Positions 1 to 52,246 of a DNA stretch of 64,000 nt are shown here, piece by piece. Within the stretch, counting starts at the first letter, position 1, and each line of letters begins with the position of its first letter. The notes beneath the pieces were generated by a model. It was not told the origin of the DNA, ran no database searches, and saw only the letters and a program-made list of their open reading frames with translations. This stretch comes from Oasisia sp. SBJ-2009 (lineage: Eukaryota; Annelida; Polychaeta; Sabellida; Siboglinidae): contig OZ024857.1 of assembly GCA_964017155.1 (NCBI GenBank), positions 27,234,601 through 27,298,600 of the forward strand. Direction: 5' to 3'. The position numbers and the translations under genes are program-made.

Positions 1-311
1 CATTCAATCAAGAGGCCGAACATTACTGCGGGTACGCCATACATTGATAGGATTGATACAGTCACCGACCAAATCTGAGCCGAGGCCCCAATGTTTCTAA
101 ACGGTGTCTTCCGAATAATATTCGCTAATAATATTATCGGCTGGGTCTGGTTGAACTTAACAGTGACACTTGGCGCATGTTTAACCTAATTTCATGGTTC
201 CTAGGCCTATCTTGTTGAGCAAATGGCCAATCAGATAATTAGGTTGGTCAAACCAATATGTGTTAGTGTATAGACCGATCTACCGTGTCAAGTCTATTTT
301 TTAGGACGTGG

Positions 312-1067
312 CCAGGTACGGTCGAGTAGCCTGGGGAACTATTCATCCTGATACGGACAAATAACTCATGTTTGCATATACGCTATTTGACAGGATAAAT
401 ACAGACAAATAGCCCGAGATCAAGTAGTTACGTACACTATTTGGCTGGTTATGCGGATAAATAGCCCACGTTCGTGTGTGCGCTATTTGGCCGGATAAAT
501 TTGGACAAATAGGCCAACATTGAGCATACGCTAATTAACCAGACAGATGAAAGACTGTTAGATATAACTTGGAAGACGCGGGTACTTCTACCTTCTCACA
601 AACGCATGTTAGCCAATAATATAACTGTGGTGTTTCGCAAAAATTTGAGCGGTATGTTTGAACAAATTGAATCGAATAGTCTAAGTGCTATATATATATA
701 TATTGTAGATTAAGAAAGTATGTTTCAATTGTAAAATACGGCAAGTTTTATTCATGTGTTCGACTTGCGGGCCGGCCGGCCAGTATATGTCACTCATACA
801 ACATATGAGCGATTTACTTGGTACAGCTGGGAGTCACGTCCACATTTGTAGCCTTGTTTTATTTTACTTGTCCATTTCCTTTTTTTTTTACAAATATGGT
901 GTAATTCGAAGACCAAAACCACAGGTAATTTTTGTTTGCTGTTACACAAAAAACTACTTTCACAAATTTGCCAGGTATTGCTACCACTAGTTTTTAGTCA
1001 GGACTAAGATAACCAAGGCAGATTAATTAGAAATAATGTTTTCAAATAACGTATATAAACAGTGGTC

Positions 1068-1114
<47 letters not shown>

Positions 1115-1456
1115 CATAAACTCTGCTCCTAAATAATAAATAAATATATATATATATATGAAAAAATAATATAATTTTTGCAGTAGGACATCTTCCTTGA
1201 CTGTTCTACTATCTCTTTTATAAAACTGTACAAAGTTACTATTTTCAAATTGCACAACAGCTGCTGATATAAACTTTTAAAATCTGCGAACTCACGTCCA
1301 ACTGCCAATTCATGAATCCATCTCAATTGTGCTGCTTATACGAATTTGAATTGTACTCCCACAAGAAATGTATCCAGACAAATAGCCTGAGTACTGACCT
1401 ACATTATTTGTCCGTATCCAGACGTATAGTCCCCCAGGCTATTCAACCGTATCTGG
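312..1456. mobile_element. non-autonomous TIR DNA element with subterminal repeats
   Basis: The left arm (312-364) and the reverse complement of the right arm (1404-1456) match at about 45 of 53 positions by eye. Shared words include TAGCCTGGGG and GATACGGACAAATAA. Inside the left end, degenerate copies of GGATAAAT..GGACAAATAG recur about every 60 bp (353-516), and GACAAATAGCC recurs at about 1377. No transposase frame is present. The interior holds TA microsatellites (1075-1110, 1150-1160). Superfamily and exact ends/target duplication are unresolved. Confidence 0.6.
1075..1110. repeat. TA microsatellite
   Basis: Uninterrupted (TA)n inside the 312-1456 element; a shorter run follows at about 1143-1160. 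Confidence 0.95.
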
Positions 1457-2680
1457 ATGTACAGCCACTCACATTTTTTTAATAATGAGGAATTAATTTG
1501 ATTACAGGAGGGATGTGGAGAAATGTTATCTCTTCTGTGAAAACATATGATTATTAGATTCCTGTGTGTTCAAAGGTACAAAGGTACAATTTTTGCAACA
1601 CAATTTACTCCTGACTCTGGTAATCTAATATTATTTATAATTATTACATTAGTTATTACTATTACCCTCCTTACTAGTATTGTACATCTACCAGCTGGGC
1701 CTGGCAAGTAATATTGTATTAATTGTAGTACTATTAAACTTGGGATTTTGTCATTAAACTTGTAAGCAGTTTAACGTCTGTTCAGACGTGTTATGTTAGG
1801 AAACTTAGCCAGAAGTCCATTGCAATGGCTGTATACCCCGGTATGCATGGCTATATGCTGATATAGTCCCAATGTAATCAAGAACCTGGGAATGAGACGA
1901 CTTCAAAGCAGTATGTGACAATAAGAGCCAAATAGCATCTATTTACCAAATCAATCTTTTGTTTGAACAATAGCCTAGGCATAACTTTCAAATTGAGGGT
2001 ATTGTATCAGGCTTGTTAGTTGTAGTTGGAAGTTTGTACACTGTCTTGCTTTGGTTGCCATTTAAAGTGTGTGTACGTTTAGCTGTGTCTGCTGGGGTGG
2101 AAATATCTCAACGCAAGACAGAGACAGACTCGATAAGATCATAAGGAAGGTGGAAAGTGTTATAGGCAAGAGACAAGACAGGATTTACACAAGTACACAC
2201 ATGCACACACGCACACACACACACACACGCACACGCTCGCACACACACACTACCAGAGATGATTGACAAACAAACTGACAAACAGGCTTCATGACGACAC
2301 ACACCCACTGAAGACAGACTTTGACCAAAAATCATTCAATGCAGCAGACGTTTTAGAGTGCCATGGATTAGATCAACACGATATGCTGGTTCATTTGTGC
2401 CTTCGGCAAACAATGTGGATAGGTAGAACTAGAAATCACAATTAATGAATGGATGAGGGTGTATGGGGTGATTCTAATTGTTTATATCTATATTTTTGTG
2501 TGATTTCAATGTTTCAGTAACATCTTATAATGTTTATATCTGTGTTTTAGAGTGGTTTTGTTTTATTTTTAATGAGGTATTTACCCCTGCATGTATATGC
2601 ACACAAGCGGAACTGTAATTTCCCTGCAGGTATTAAATAAAATATTCTTGTTCTTAATGGAAACTGCTGTAATTTGTCAG
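1457..2680. other. HTATIP2 upstream flank
   Basis: AT-rich sequence with a CA/CACG microsatellite at about 2195-2250. No conserved coding exon is seen. A non-coding first exon of HTATIP2 is expected in or before this stretch because the ATG exon starts at an acceptor, but I cannot place it. Confidence 0.4.
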
Positions 2681-2681
2681 G

Positions 2682-6863
<4,182 letters not shown>

Positions 6864-7129
6864 GCGTGAGAGAATGGAGTAGCCTACATCAGGCCGTCTA
6901 ACAAATTATTTGTCCTAAATGTCCCGGTAGGTTTGTGTGTCTTTGTGCCAATGTTATGCACAAGGTTTTTTGCTTATAAAATTCCCTCCGTCCGTTTACC
7001 GATCCACTCCAATTTTTATTCAACCGCCGAAAACTGACTTTACCCATACAAGGGATGAATGGACAAGAGACCATTTCACTAAGATAAAGAGCTTAACGAA
7101 CATTTATCATTAAACAAAATCTGTTGTTA

Positions 7130-7135
7130 AATAAA
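7130..7135 (+). terminator. candidate HTATIP2 polyadenylation signal
   Basis: AATAAA lies about 267 bases after the stop codon. A second AATAAA is at 7478-7483. Which one is used cannot be told from sequence alone. Confidence 0.35.
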
Positions 7136-10100
7136 ATTAGTTTTTGCAAAACTCAAATATCCATTTCCATAGTACCAAGGACACTATTTCCACGACACAC
7201 CAATGAGAGTATCCCACTGGTGCATCAAGGTGTTGAGATTGGACACTTTTGAGGTATTCAAGATCACTGTTAAGGGTCAAAATTTATTTTAAAATGCAAA
7301 ATCAGGCTCTTAACAATGGTAATGAAATGGTCCTTTCGTCTCTAGATAAAGTTATATCCTGAGTTCAAGGACAGGATTGAGGACATGTCTGAGTTGTTGG
7401 AAAGTATCACTTACAATTTGTAAGTAAGCCTTACAATGAGAGACCACCATAGATCTAGGGTGGGAATGGAATTACAAATAAATAATTGTTTACAAAAAGT
7501 GGCTATAGTTTGAGATGATTTTATAAAGTAATAGAGTTCATGTGCAGCTGTAGACTGGCTGCTTGCCAATAGTCAGGTGTTGGATCTGCTTTGGAGTTCA
7601 AACAGTTCAATGCATTTGCAGATCCGTGAGATTGTCTTAACAGCCACTGTAGCTACCCTTAGAATAATTATATGTACACGAATGTCAATTGTTTTGGACT
7701 GGTGTTGTTTTGAACTGTACACCAGAGGTAAAACTAAAATACTACTCAAGACCCTTGATGATTGCTCTGTTCCATTAAGATGGATGCATTTGATATTTTT
7801 GGATATTAGCATCATATGAATCAATTTATATATTTTTATAATGTGTTACTTTGTGTTCATGTCTGAGAAAGTAAACATGTGTTTAACACTCGATATGTTT
7901 GTTAAAGGATATTTTCCATTGTTACATAATATGTAAATGGAAGTATAACTATCATGTATTATGTATAAACTGGTAAATTTTCATGTTAAAAGTAACATAG
8001 CAAAGGTAAGTTCTTCTTTAAACCATAATAGCCAGTCCTCAGGACTGCTCAGGGAACGCTTTGCACGTTACTGCCTAACAGACTTGTTCAATCGATCACC
8101 ATCTCCGTTTCTCTTGGAAAAATTCAGCCACACTGCAACTAATGCACATTCACAAAGTATATTATCAAAGATGACTTGCTACTTACATTGAAACTTTAAA
8201 ACTACAGTACTTGGGAAAATACAAAGGGGTCTCTGAGTCTGGATGTCTTCCTTTATAATAAGTGCCAATAATGACAGATTTAATTACCTGTTTGAACATT
8301 TCACATATGTATATATTAAAAATGAGAAGTGATATAAAGCAACTTAGTGGATAAACGAAGTGAAAGGACTCACACACTGCTCCAAGAACCCACTAATCAA
8401 ACCTATACAAACTTTGCAGATACAACAAGAAAGTACCACAGACAATAAATAACAACGCATGTGTTTAGTTATCACTTTGTAGTGAGATAAAAACTTTATT
8501 TACAAATTCAACAAAAGTGGAGTTATACAGTGAAAATGATACCACATATCAGAAGAATCGGGGGGTAGCCCACCAAATTCATGTCAAATCTTTACGTACA
8601 ACATACTATGAAAGCAGGCTTCGCTTCAGCAGCGAACGATTTTCGTCTTATCTCAATATCGGGCGAACGCAACCGGTCTGTCAAACTCTTAGCACGGTTT
8701 AAAATAGAACTTCTACACAGCCTATTCAGTAACATTCAGCAAACATGTCAAAACCAACAATGTTCAAATCGATACGTCGAACAAATCGCAAAAGAAGACA
8801 AGCAATGTGACGTTTTGAGTTAGTCGTTTCGAATTTCCTGGATGCAAACGAAATGATGTGTGCGCAATACACAGTGCAAGAGTGAACCCACCAGCATACA
8901 AACGCCAAAATGAAATATTCACAAACATCGTAAAATAGAAGTGAAACAGGAATCGACTCCCATCCGATTTCTCGATGACACACACAACATTATTAAGAAA
9001 CGTTAAATATTTTTAAAATGTTCAATGAGTACTCATCAGATTACATTTTGGTTGTTCTAGCTATACCACACTCAGGACCAGCACACACAATTGTGTTTCG
9101 CAGTGTTTATATAACACAGATGCATTGTACGTGTACACTTCCGTTCCGTGGTGGATTGATAACCATACAAAAAAATTCCTGGTGAAATCCATCTTTTGTA
9201 ACAACGATGTCCACCACGTTGTGAATAACCCGATATAAAACACCTACAAACTTATTCCAATTTCATGTTATTTAAAAACATAACATGAGAACAGTTTGCC
9301 CCAAGGTACGCACATTGTCTTCCGAAGTTGCGAAAATGGTATCCGAGCTCCCCGTGATGTTAATAGCTTAACCAAGAGTCAAGCACTGTAACTAAACAAG
9401 TGCCGACAAATGAAACGTTTATATGGGTTTGTAAAATAGTTGAAGCTGAAGTGAGGCATAACGTATAACACGAGAAACCCAAGAAAAGGGAACCTTTAAA
9501 TAATCAACAAATCTGTGTATGATGACAAGAGTTTTAGTCATCAAATAGACACTGTCAAAAGTAACTTGTTAAAACCAGCTTGTTATAACTTTCTTGAAGA
9601 AATTCACATATAAATTGGAGGAACAACCAGATGTTAATATTTTTAATAACCATGATCATATAACCAATGGTAAAATTCCAATTTAGAAGACCTTACAATG
9701 TGTGTATGCCATTTTCAAACAAACAAGACTATTGAAAGGCAAAAAAAGGTTTTAAATCCACTGCTTTCAACTGGAAAGAATATGTTTTATCACACAATCA
9801 CGGACTTGCAATATCTTGAGAGCAATCCCAAGAGATGCTTACAGAGGAGACGAAGGAGAAAGAACAACCAGATTAGTAGTGGACACGGGAGACTGACCTA
9901 CACAAAATGAATAAAGATTACAGTGAAATTGATAAATTCAATCGGCAACAATTGCATTGAACGACAAAATCTTTCCCCTGTGAACAGACGCGCCCACATG
10001 CCCCGCCTTACCCTATCTACAACTGGCTGCAGACCCAACCACTGCCAACTCAGCACCCTGATACACCCTACTGTCACCCCATCCTACCCCACCCCGCCCC

Positions 10101-11644
10101 GCCCGCGGCAGTCTCCCACGTCTCAAATACCAAACTCAACCATGAATTGTGTTGCCGGAAAAGAGGAATCGAGTACGAGTAACTGAAACAGGTTTCAGTG
10201 CATGCATTGGGACTACAAGAGAACGTCGGTCTAAGTACTGGCATTTCTTGTCTTTACACACGTAATTTATGTATATAACAACTTGTATTTTACGAAAACA
10301 AACAGAAGCTGGCACACACTAGGTGGCAGTCGTGTACTCACATGAAAAACTCGATGTTTGCAATAAAAACATAATATCACTTCACGATGAGAAAAAAACG
10401 ATAACAACAACAGATATATAATTATATACACGCTGGCATACATGTGTCCGTATGTATGTATACATACAGAGGTACATAATATGTACATGCGAATGCATAT
10501 ATACATACATAGAGCAAGACACAGGGTCTCCATCCACGAGAGCAGCGCATGCCACAGATTAAAAAAATAAATATGCATATAGCATCACCATGGCATACGT
10601 TACGTCATATATATAATATACAAATAAGCTCGAACTGTGCTGGAAACGCCCACAGCGCAACCAGCTTGGTAACGAAATTAGAATCTACTGCCAAGAAGAC
10701 AATAAAAGAAATTAAAAGGCCAGCCACAAGAGCTACAGGAGATCATTCCCGAATCGTTCAACTCCGTTGAAAATGTACAAATAAAACAGACATCCAATCA
10801 ATTCAACCGGCCTGCAGGAGGAGGCCGGCACAATGAATAACACATCGGGCGAACACTTGTGGAGACTGATATATTGTCGTCATAAAAAAGCAAACGAGCA
10901 GAATTACCAAAGAAACACGTTTCATGTGTGACACCGAATCGAAATGCGCACTCCCGACGAGAATCCCACCAGTTTGTGCACCGCGCTCACCCACATCACT
11001 CCCACCTCATCTCAAGTCTGAAATATACACTTTATTAGTAGTAGTGAACATTTTAAAAATAGTAAAAAAGATAACATGACCACTAAATAACTTGAGACTG
11101 AATGCGGATGCCGCCTGACATGTTAGACAGAGCGGCATTCCCGTTACAACAAACAGGTCATCGTTAAGGCTACGTTACATGGTGTTACCATGTGCTCACT
11201 GTAACATCCACATCTCATAAGCTCGACCCTTGAAACATTCGACGTCCTTACATCCAGCCCATAATGTGGCTCCATCGACATCACATTTAGTAGACCTGCC
11301 AATCCTCTTGAAATCACATAAAAACCACACCGTATAACCATACTTATTTGCAGAATGTTTTTGACACCAATCGTATGTCGCATTTTTTTCACAGAACAAA
11401 AGCGCTAACACCACAGTAAATCCAGTTCGTTTGAAGACAACTCCAGTTTGGTAGTTAAAATTTACGTTACTTAGGATACACATTATAGAAGACATGTTTT
11501 ATACCATCAGACCAATGATGTGGGACGTGAATGTTCTGGGACTTCCACCGAGCGACATGACACAAGCTAAAACAGCCAAATTTTACACACATAACAGACT
11601 TATGGCACAATACAAATCAGTACCATTATAGCACGGCTTTTTTG

Positions 11645-11755
11645 TACCCGGGCGCTCCACTTCGTCGACCAATCACGCATGACCCAAAGACGTCACGGTC
11701 CACCGAGCGTACCTAGGTGGTCGTTCTCGCGTCGTCGTCGTCATCGTCTAGTTAC
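11645..11755. promoter_or_regulatory. CpG-rich patch with CCAAT and CRE-like motifs
   Basis: In AT-rich surroundings this about 110-bp patch holds many CpGs, a ccaatcacg CCAAT-like motif and an agacgtcacg CRE-like motif. No coding frame is seen. It could be a small promoter or just part of the CACNB 3' UTR. Confidence 0.2.
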
Positions 11756-12019
11756 ACCAACATTAGCAAATCAAAATTCCCTAGATTCATAAATTGAGCA
11801 ACTCCAACATGTCCCTTGATTACATGCAAAATGTAAAAAACAGTAGAAGCTGTAGTAGTAGTAGAATAGTAGTAGTTCACGATGACATGATAATAGTAGT
11901 AATTTACAGCAATCAACACATCACAAGTTTGAACCGTTGCACCATAAATTCAGCATGAATACGTCAGGAAAATCAGATTCTCCCACTCCGGTCTGCGTCT
12001 CGGAGAGCGTGCGCGCATG

Positions 12020-12060
12020 AAAGAACACACGCACGCACGCACACGTGCACACATGTGCAT
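12020..12060. repeat. ACGC/AC microsatellite
   Basis: cacacgcacgcacgcacgca and following AC words. Confidence 0.85.
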
Positions 12061-13204
12061 TTACTGGCACCAGCGTGCATGGATTGGCGTCACGCACCAC
12101 CGCACACACGTGACAGCTGAGCATCTCCTTCGTCCAAACCACACGACACTGCGTCCCTGCATTTGCTTACATCCGTTTACTCCGCAGCAGAACAATGACA
12201 ACTTTCACTTTGCCCCCATTAGCCACAGTGTGTCGCCACTGGCAATGGAATAATATCGTCGCATTTTCCACTCATCTCTTATTTACAGTGAGGTAAGAGA
12301 CCAATGGTTTTTAGTCACTACAAAATGCTACTGATAATTAATTTCATCCCGGTTCCACCATCGTAATCACCAATTGAGCCAACTGTTCAGGATAGCGAAC
12401 CGACGAATTATTTTGTCGTGCTAAAAACAGGTCTACGGCAACAGAAATCCCAAATTCAAAGCGGGTGACAATGGGTATAGCAGAAACTGAATCTCAAACT
12501 AAAAGGCACTGATTTAAATGGCTTCAGTATGCTCCGAATTCATCAGTCACTGTCTCACGCAATCAATATGACGGCATCGTGTCTCAAAGTGGTACCCAAC
12601 TCAGACAAAGTACGTCACTGTCACTCTCTCAATACCTCAGCCATTTATTATCATCCATGCCACCTCACAGTGCCAGTCAACTCTGCCTCGTCAGTCACTA
12701 GTTTCATTCTTCACTTAGCCATTCTGTCTCTCGTCTCAACACCTAGTTCTGGTAAATCAGCTTCAGGAGCCAAACAGCATCAGTCAGCATCAGTCGGCAT
12801 CAGTCACCTTAGCCATTCTACCACTCAGTGCATTAACCACCCATTCGTTGTCATCGTGCCTTCGTCACTCCCGTCCTAGACCAAACCATTCAAGTGCCAA
12901 TCCAAATCCTGCCTGTCACCCTCAAACTTAACACTCGACCCCTCAGTGCCTTCCCTTCCATTCCCGTTAACCAGACCTCACCCTTCGACCTCGCTACCTC
13001 AGCCACCCTCCGTCAGCGCCCACTGCGTTGGTGCACTTAAACACACCTCCCAGACTCCACGCAAGAACCTGCGCTTCGTTCGACACGGCATTTGGCAGCT
13101 ACCTAGTTAGGGACATCGCTCACAGAGGGCACCACCAACTCTACTGCGACGGCACAACGCTGTCGACAGGCAAGTATCATCCACATGTGTCGACGCCGCC
13201 ACGC

Positions 13205-49291
<36,087 letters not shown>

Positions 49292-49560
49292 TGCAGTCGG
49301 TGCTGCAGGCATCTATCCGAGCCTCTCTTTCCCCGTCCACTCGTCACACTGCCCCGCTTGACCACTGTCGAGTTGGCGTGGCGATCAGGCAACGATACAT
49401 GCTGGACTGTGAGCGACGGAATCGAATAAGAGGCAGCAGTGACTCGTTGCTCGCGATCGTGCCGAGACTGCGTGCGTTAATGTTATGCGGACTCGACATG
49501 GCACACGACAGTCGCTGCTGCCGCTGTGGCTAGTGTATTGATCCCACAACTATACCTCCT
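49292..49560 (-). promoter_or_regulatory. CpG-rich upstream region of CACNB first exon A
   Basis: Directly upstream of the exon A start, CpG density is well above that of the flanking AT-rich DNA (for example ctcgcgatcgtgccgag around 49450). This fits a TATA-less promoter/5' UTR. No unambiguous TATA box or initiator was identified. Confidence 0.35.
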
Positions 49561-49913
49561 CTGTACTGCCTCTGTCACGGCCGCCTCATGCATACGTTCT
49601 CACCTCCCTCGAATCAATCATCGCCGCGACGATGCCGCGTGATATCGGGCCAGATTATGATGTACACTGTTTTCGTTGGCGACGACAAATGATAGATATT
49701 TCAATTGAGAGAAGTATAGGAAATATTGTGATATCATTGTGTCAAGTAGAAATTAAAACGTATTTGGAAGTACGTATGTGAGATTTGAATTACTGAATGT
49801 TCATCGCTCTGTCTTGAGTAATGGTATCTTTAATTTCTAGTCATGCTTTAATAAACACATGTCCGTCAATCAGTGACATATCCAGTATGAGTGTCAGAGG
49901 ATAGTTTGATTAC

Positions 49914-49970
49914 AGTATGCTCCCTCCACCTGTTGTGTATATTACAGTATGCTCCCTCCACCTGTTGCGT
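49914..49970. repeat. short direct duplication
   Basis: The words attacagtatgctccctcca and cctgttg occur twice about 33 bases apart. Confidence 0.8.
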
Positions 49971-52091
49971 CTTCTTCTTCTACCAAATACTAGCAAAATC
50001 AACAGGCAGAACATCATTGCTTCCCACTAACAACAGATCCTGAGTGGCTCCTGTGATAGCGACGTTTCAGTCTTAACAGGAGTCACTGACCCCAGTTCAC
50101 AGTGTTTTTAATTACTACTGATGATGGTTATTAATTCATGTACTTGTTGGGGTCACAAATAAACATCCTGTTCTTGTTCCAACTACTAATCTACCTATTG
50201 TTTTGTCTCACTATTTTTATGTCACTAACACAATTTTGCTCTTTACAAATGCTCACTACCACATACGTACTTTCACCTATATGTTACACAAACAGTGTGC
50301 TCAATGGCACAGCAGCTCCATCAGTTTAACAACATATGATGGATTTCTCTAGGAGCTCACTATTTTCGTAAGCGATATCTCCAGTGTTTTGGCAATAGCC
50401 AATAGTGTGTTTTTTGGTTAGTTCTACTTGTCAGACAGTTGTTCTACTTCACTCAGTCGGATTTCTTATTTCCTCAGACACAGACAGTCTCGAGTATGAA
50501 GAACTTGGTCTATCCCCTCCAAAAAACAATACGACAAACTAATCTGACAATGGTACGATACAGCAGTAATTCACTAGAACCTCAGTTTCGTCCTTTATCA
50601 ACACAACAGTCTAGTGCACTGCCTGGTAAACCACAAGGCTCAACAATGTAGTTTGAGAACACCAGGGAGCAGGAGGATAATCACAGACAATCACTCCTAT
50701 AAAAAATGTCGCCTGCAGCCTGCTTCCTAGTAGCAGTACTACCCTACCTCTGGCTTATACCTAAAGCAGTGTACAGGTCTAACCCAGTTGTACTGTACTT
50801 CGCCACACTTGGCTGGCTTTTAATGCAAAAACAAGGCGGCCACGTCCAACGTTAGAGAACAATTCCTAGAAATCAATGTGTGTGTACTAACTTGCCCGAC
50901 CCTTCTCACCCAGAAGCCTGCATGTTACCACAACTGTACCACAACAATGTCACCATCTTAACACACATAGTATGATCAGAATATTGTTAAGAAGCTGATA
51001 TCAGAGAGAATGGTAATAAAGGCTGGCATTTATTCAGTTATTCTACGAAACTACAGGCATGATATGCTTGTTTATGACTACAAATGGTTATTATTCTACT
51101 AGTCATTTGCAATTAAATGCACAGGATCAAATAATTCCCTTCGTTTCCCATTTATAAAATTAATGGTCCCTGCTAATAGCTTCTGGCTGCCAACTCTTAT
51201 AAATTGTCCATTATTTATTGAAAAATATTTGTCTGGCAAAATATAGTATTTTTATATCTGCATCTTGATATACAATGTTGACATCTATCTGACTAACATG
51301 TTGACATCTATCTGATTAATATCTATCTGGTTAATATATGACCCGGTTCACTTCTGACAGCTAACGAGTGCAATACAAAAGACTATAGACGCGAGCATAC
51401 TAAGCAGGGGATGCTGCCAGGGTCTTACAGTACAATGTAAATTATGACGACAAGCAGATGCACATGGGAAGAAGTATTCTGTTGATATCGACTCATCCTA
51501 TTCATATAAATAATACAGTAAATAAGCAAAACGCGATACAGTGTTCACACTTGCGGTGACACTAAGTATGACATAAAGCACAGAGACTGCCACCAGGAGA
51601 CCTGACGGCCTTAATAGCTGCCCTCACTGGCGGCTGGGTGCCATCAACAGCGGCATATCTCATCTACAATTCTCGCTCAATTAGTTGACAAAGCTGCCGG
51701 GGCCATCTTCACATACCTGTTGCTGTCAGTGGGAGGTTGTCGCTGTGGTTCCTAGAACCCCATTTCATGGACTCAGACCACCCTGAATTGAATCATAATG
51801 CTGCACTTTGGGGGACCAAATGTAACCATCAATTAGTGACAACGATGTGAGTAATGACGACACACCCTCATTGCGATGTAAACATATGCTAGTGTGATAT
51901 TAGAAGACATTCGAACATTTCTAGGAATCAGTTTCTGTGGTCGTCCTTCTACCTGGTTTCTAACTGCATCATAGGACCTGGGGACCATTTTACCAATGTT
52001 GATAAGAGCTCTTAAACCCCATTTTACACTTTAAAATCAATTTTGATCCTTATCAGTGATGTTGAATATCTGAAATCTGTCAACATAATGA

Positions 52092-52246
52092 AGCACCAGC
52101 AGGACTATGTCGCCGGTGTGTTAGCACCAGCAGGACTATGTCGCCGGTGTGTTAGCACCAGCAGGACTATGTCACCGGTGTGTTAGCACCAGCAGGACTA
52201 TGTCACCGGTGTGTTAGCACCAGCAGGACTATGTCACCGGTGTGTT
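52092..52246. repeat. minisatellite, 31 bp unit, five copies
   Basis: Five 31-bp copies of agcaccagcaggactatgtc, then g/a-ccggtgtgtt. The first two read gtcgcc and the last three gtcacc; otherwise they are identical, so the array is young. Confidence 0.95.

Larger units (their letters stand above)
8495..13204 (-). other. CACNB 3' flank / probable long 3' UTR
   Basis: No conserved coding block is seen on either strand. On the minus strand, polyadenylation hexamers (TTTATT on the plus strand) occur near 12645, at 11031-11036 and at 8495-8500, each a possible transcript end. The stretch holds an AC/ACGC run (12020-12060), a CTA/AGT trinucleotide patch near 11840-11900 and a short CpG-rich patch (11645-11755). 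Confidence 0.35.
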
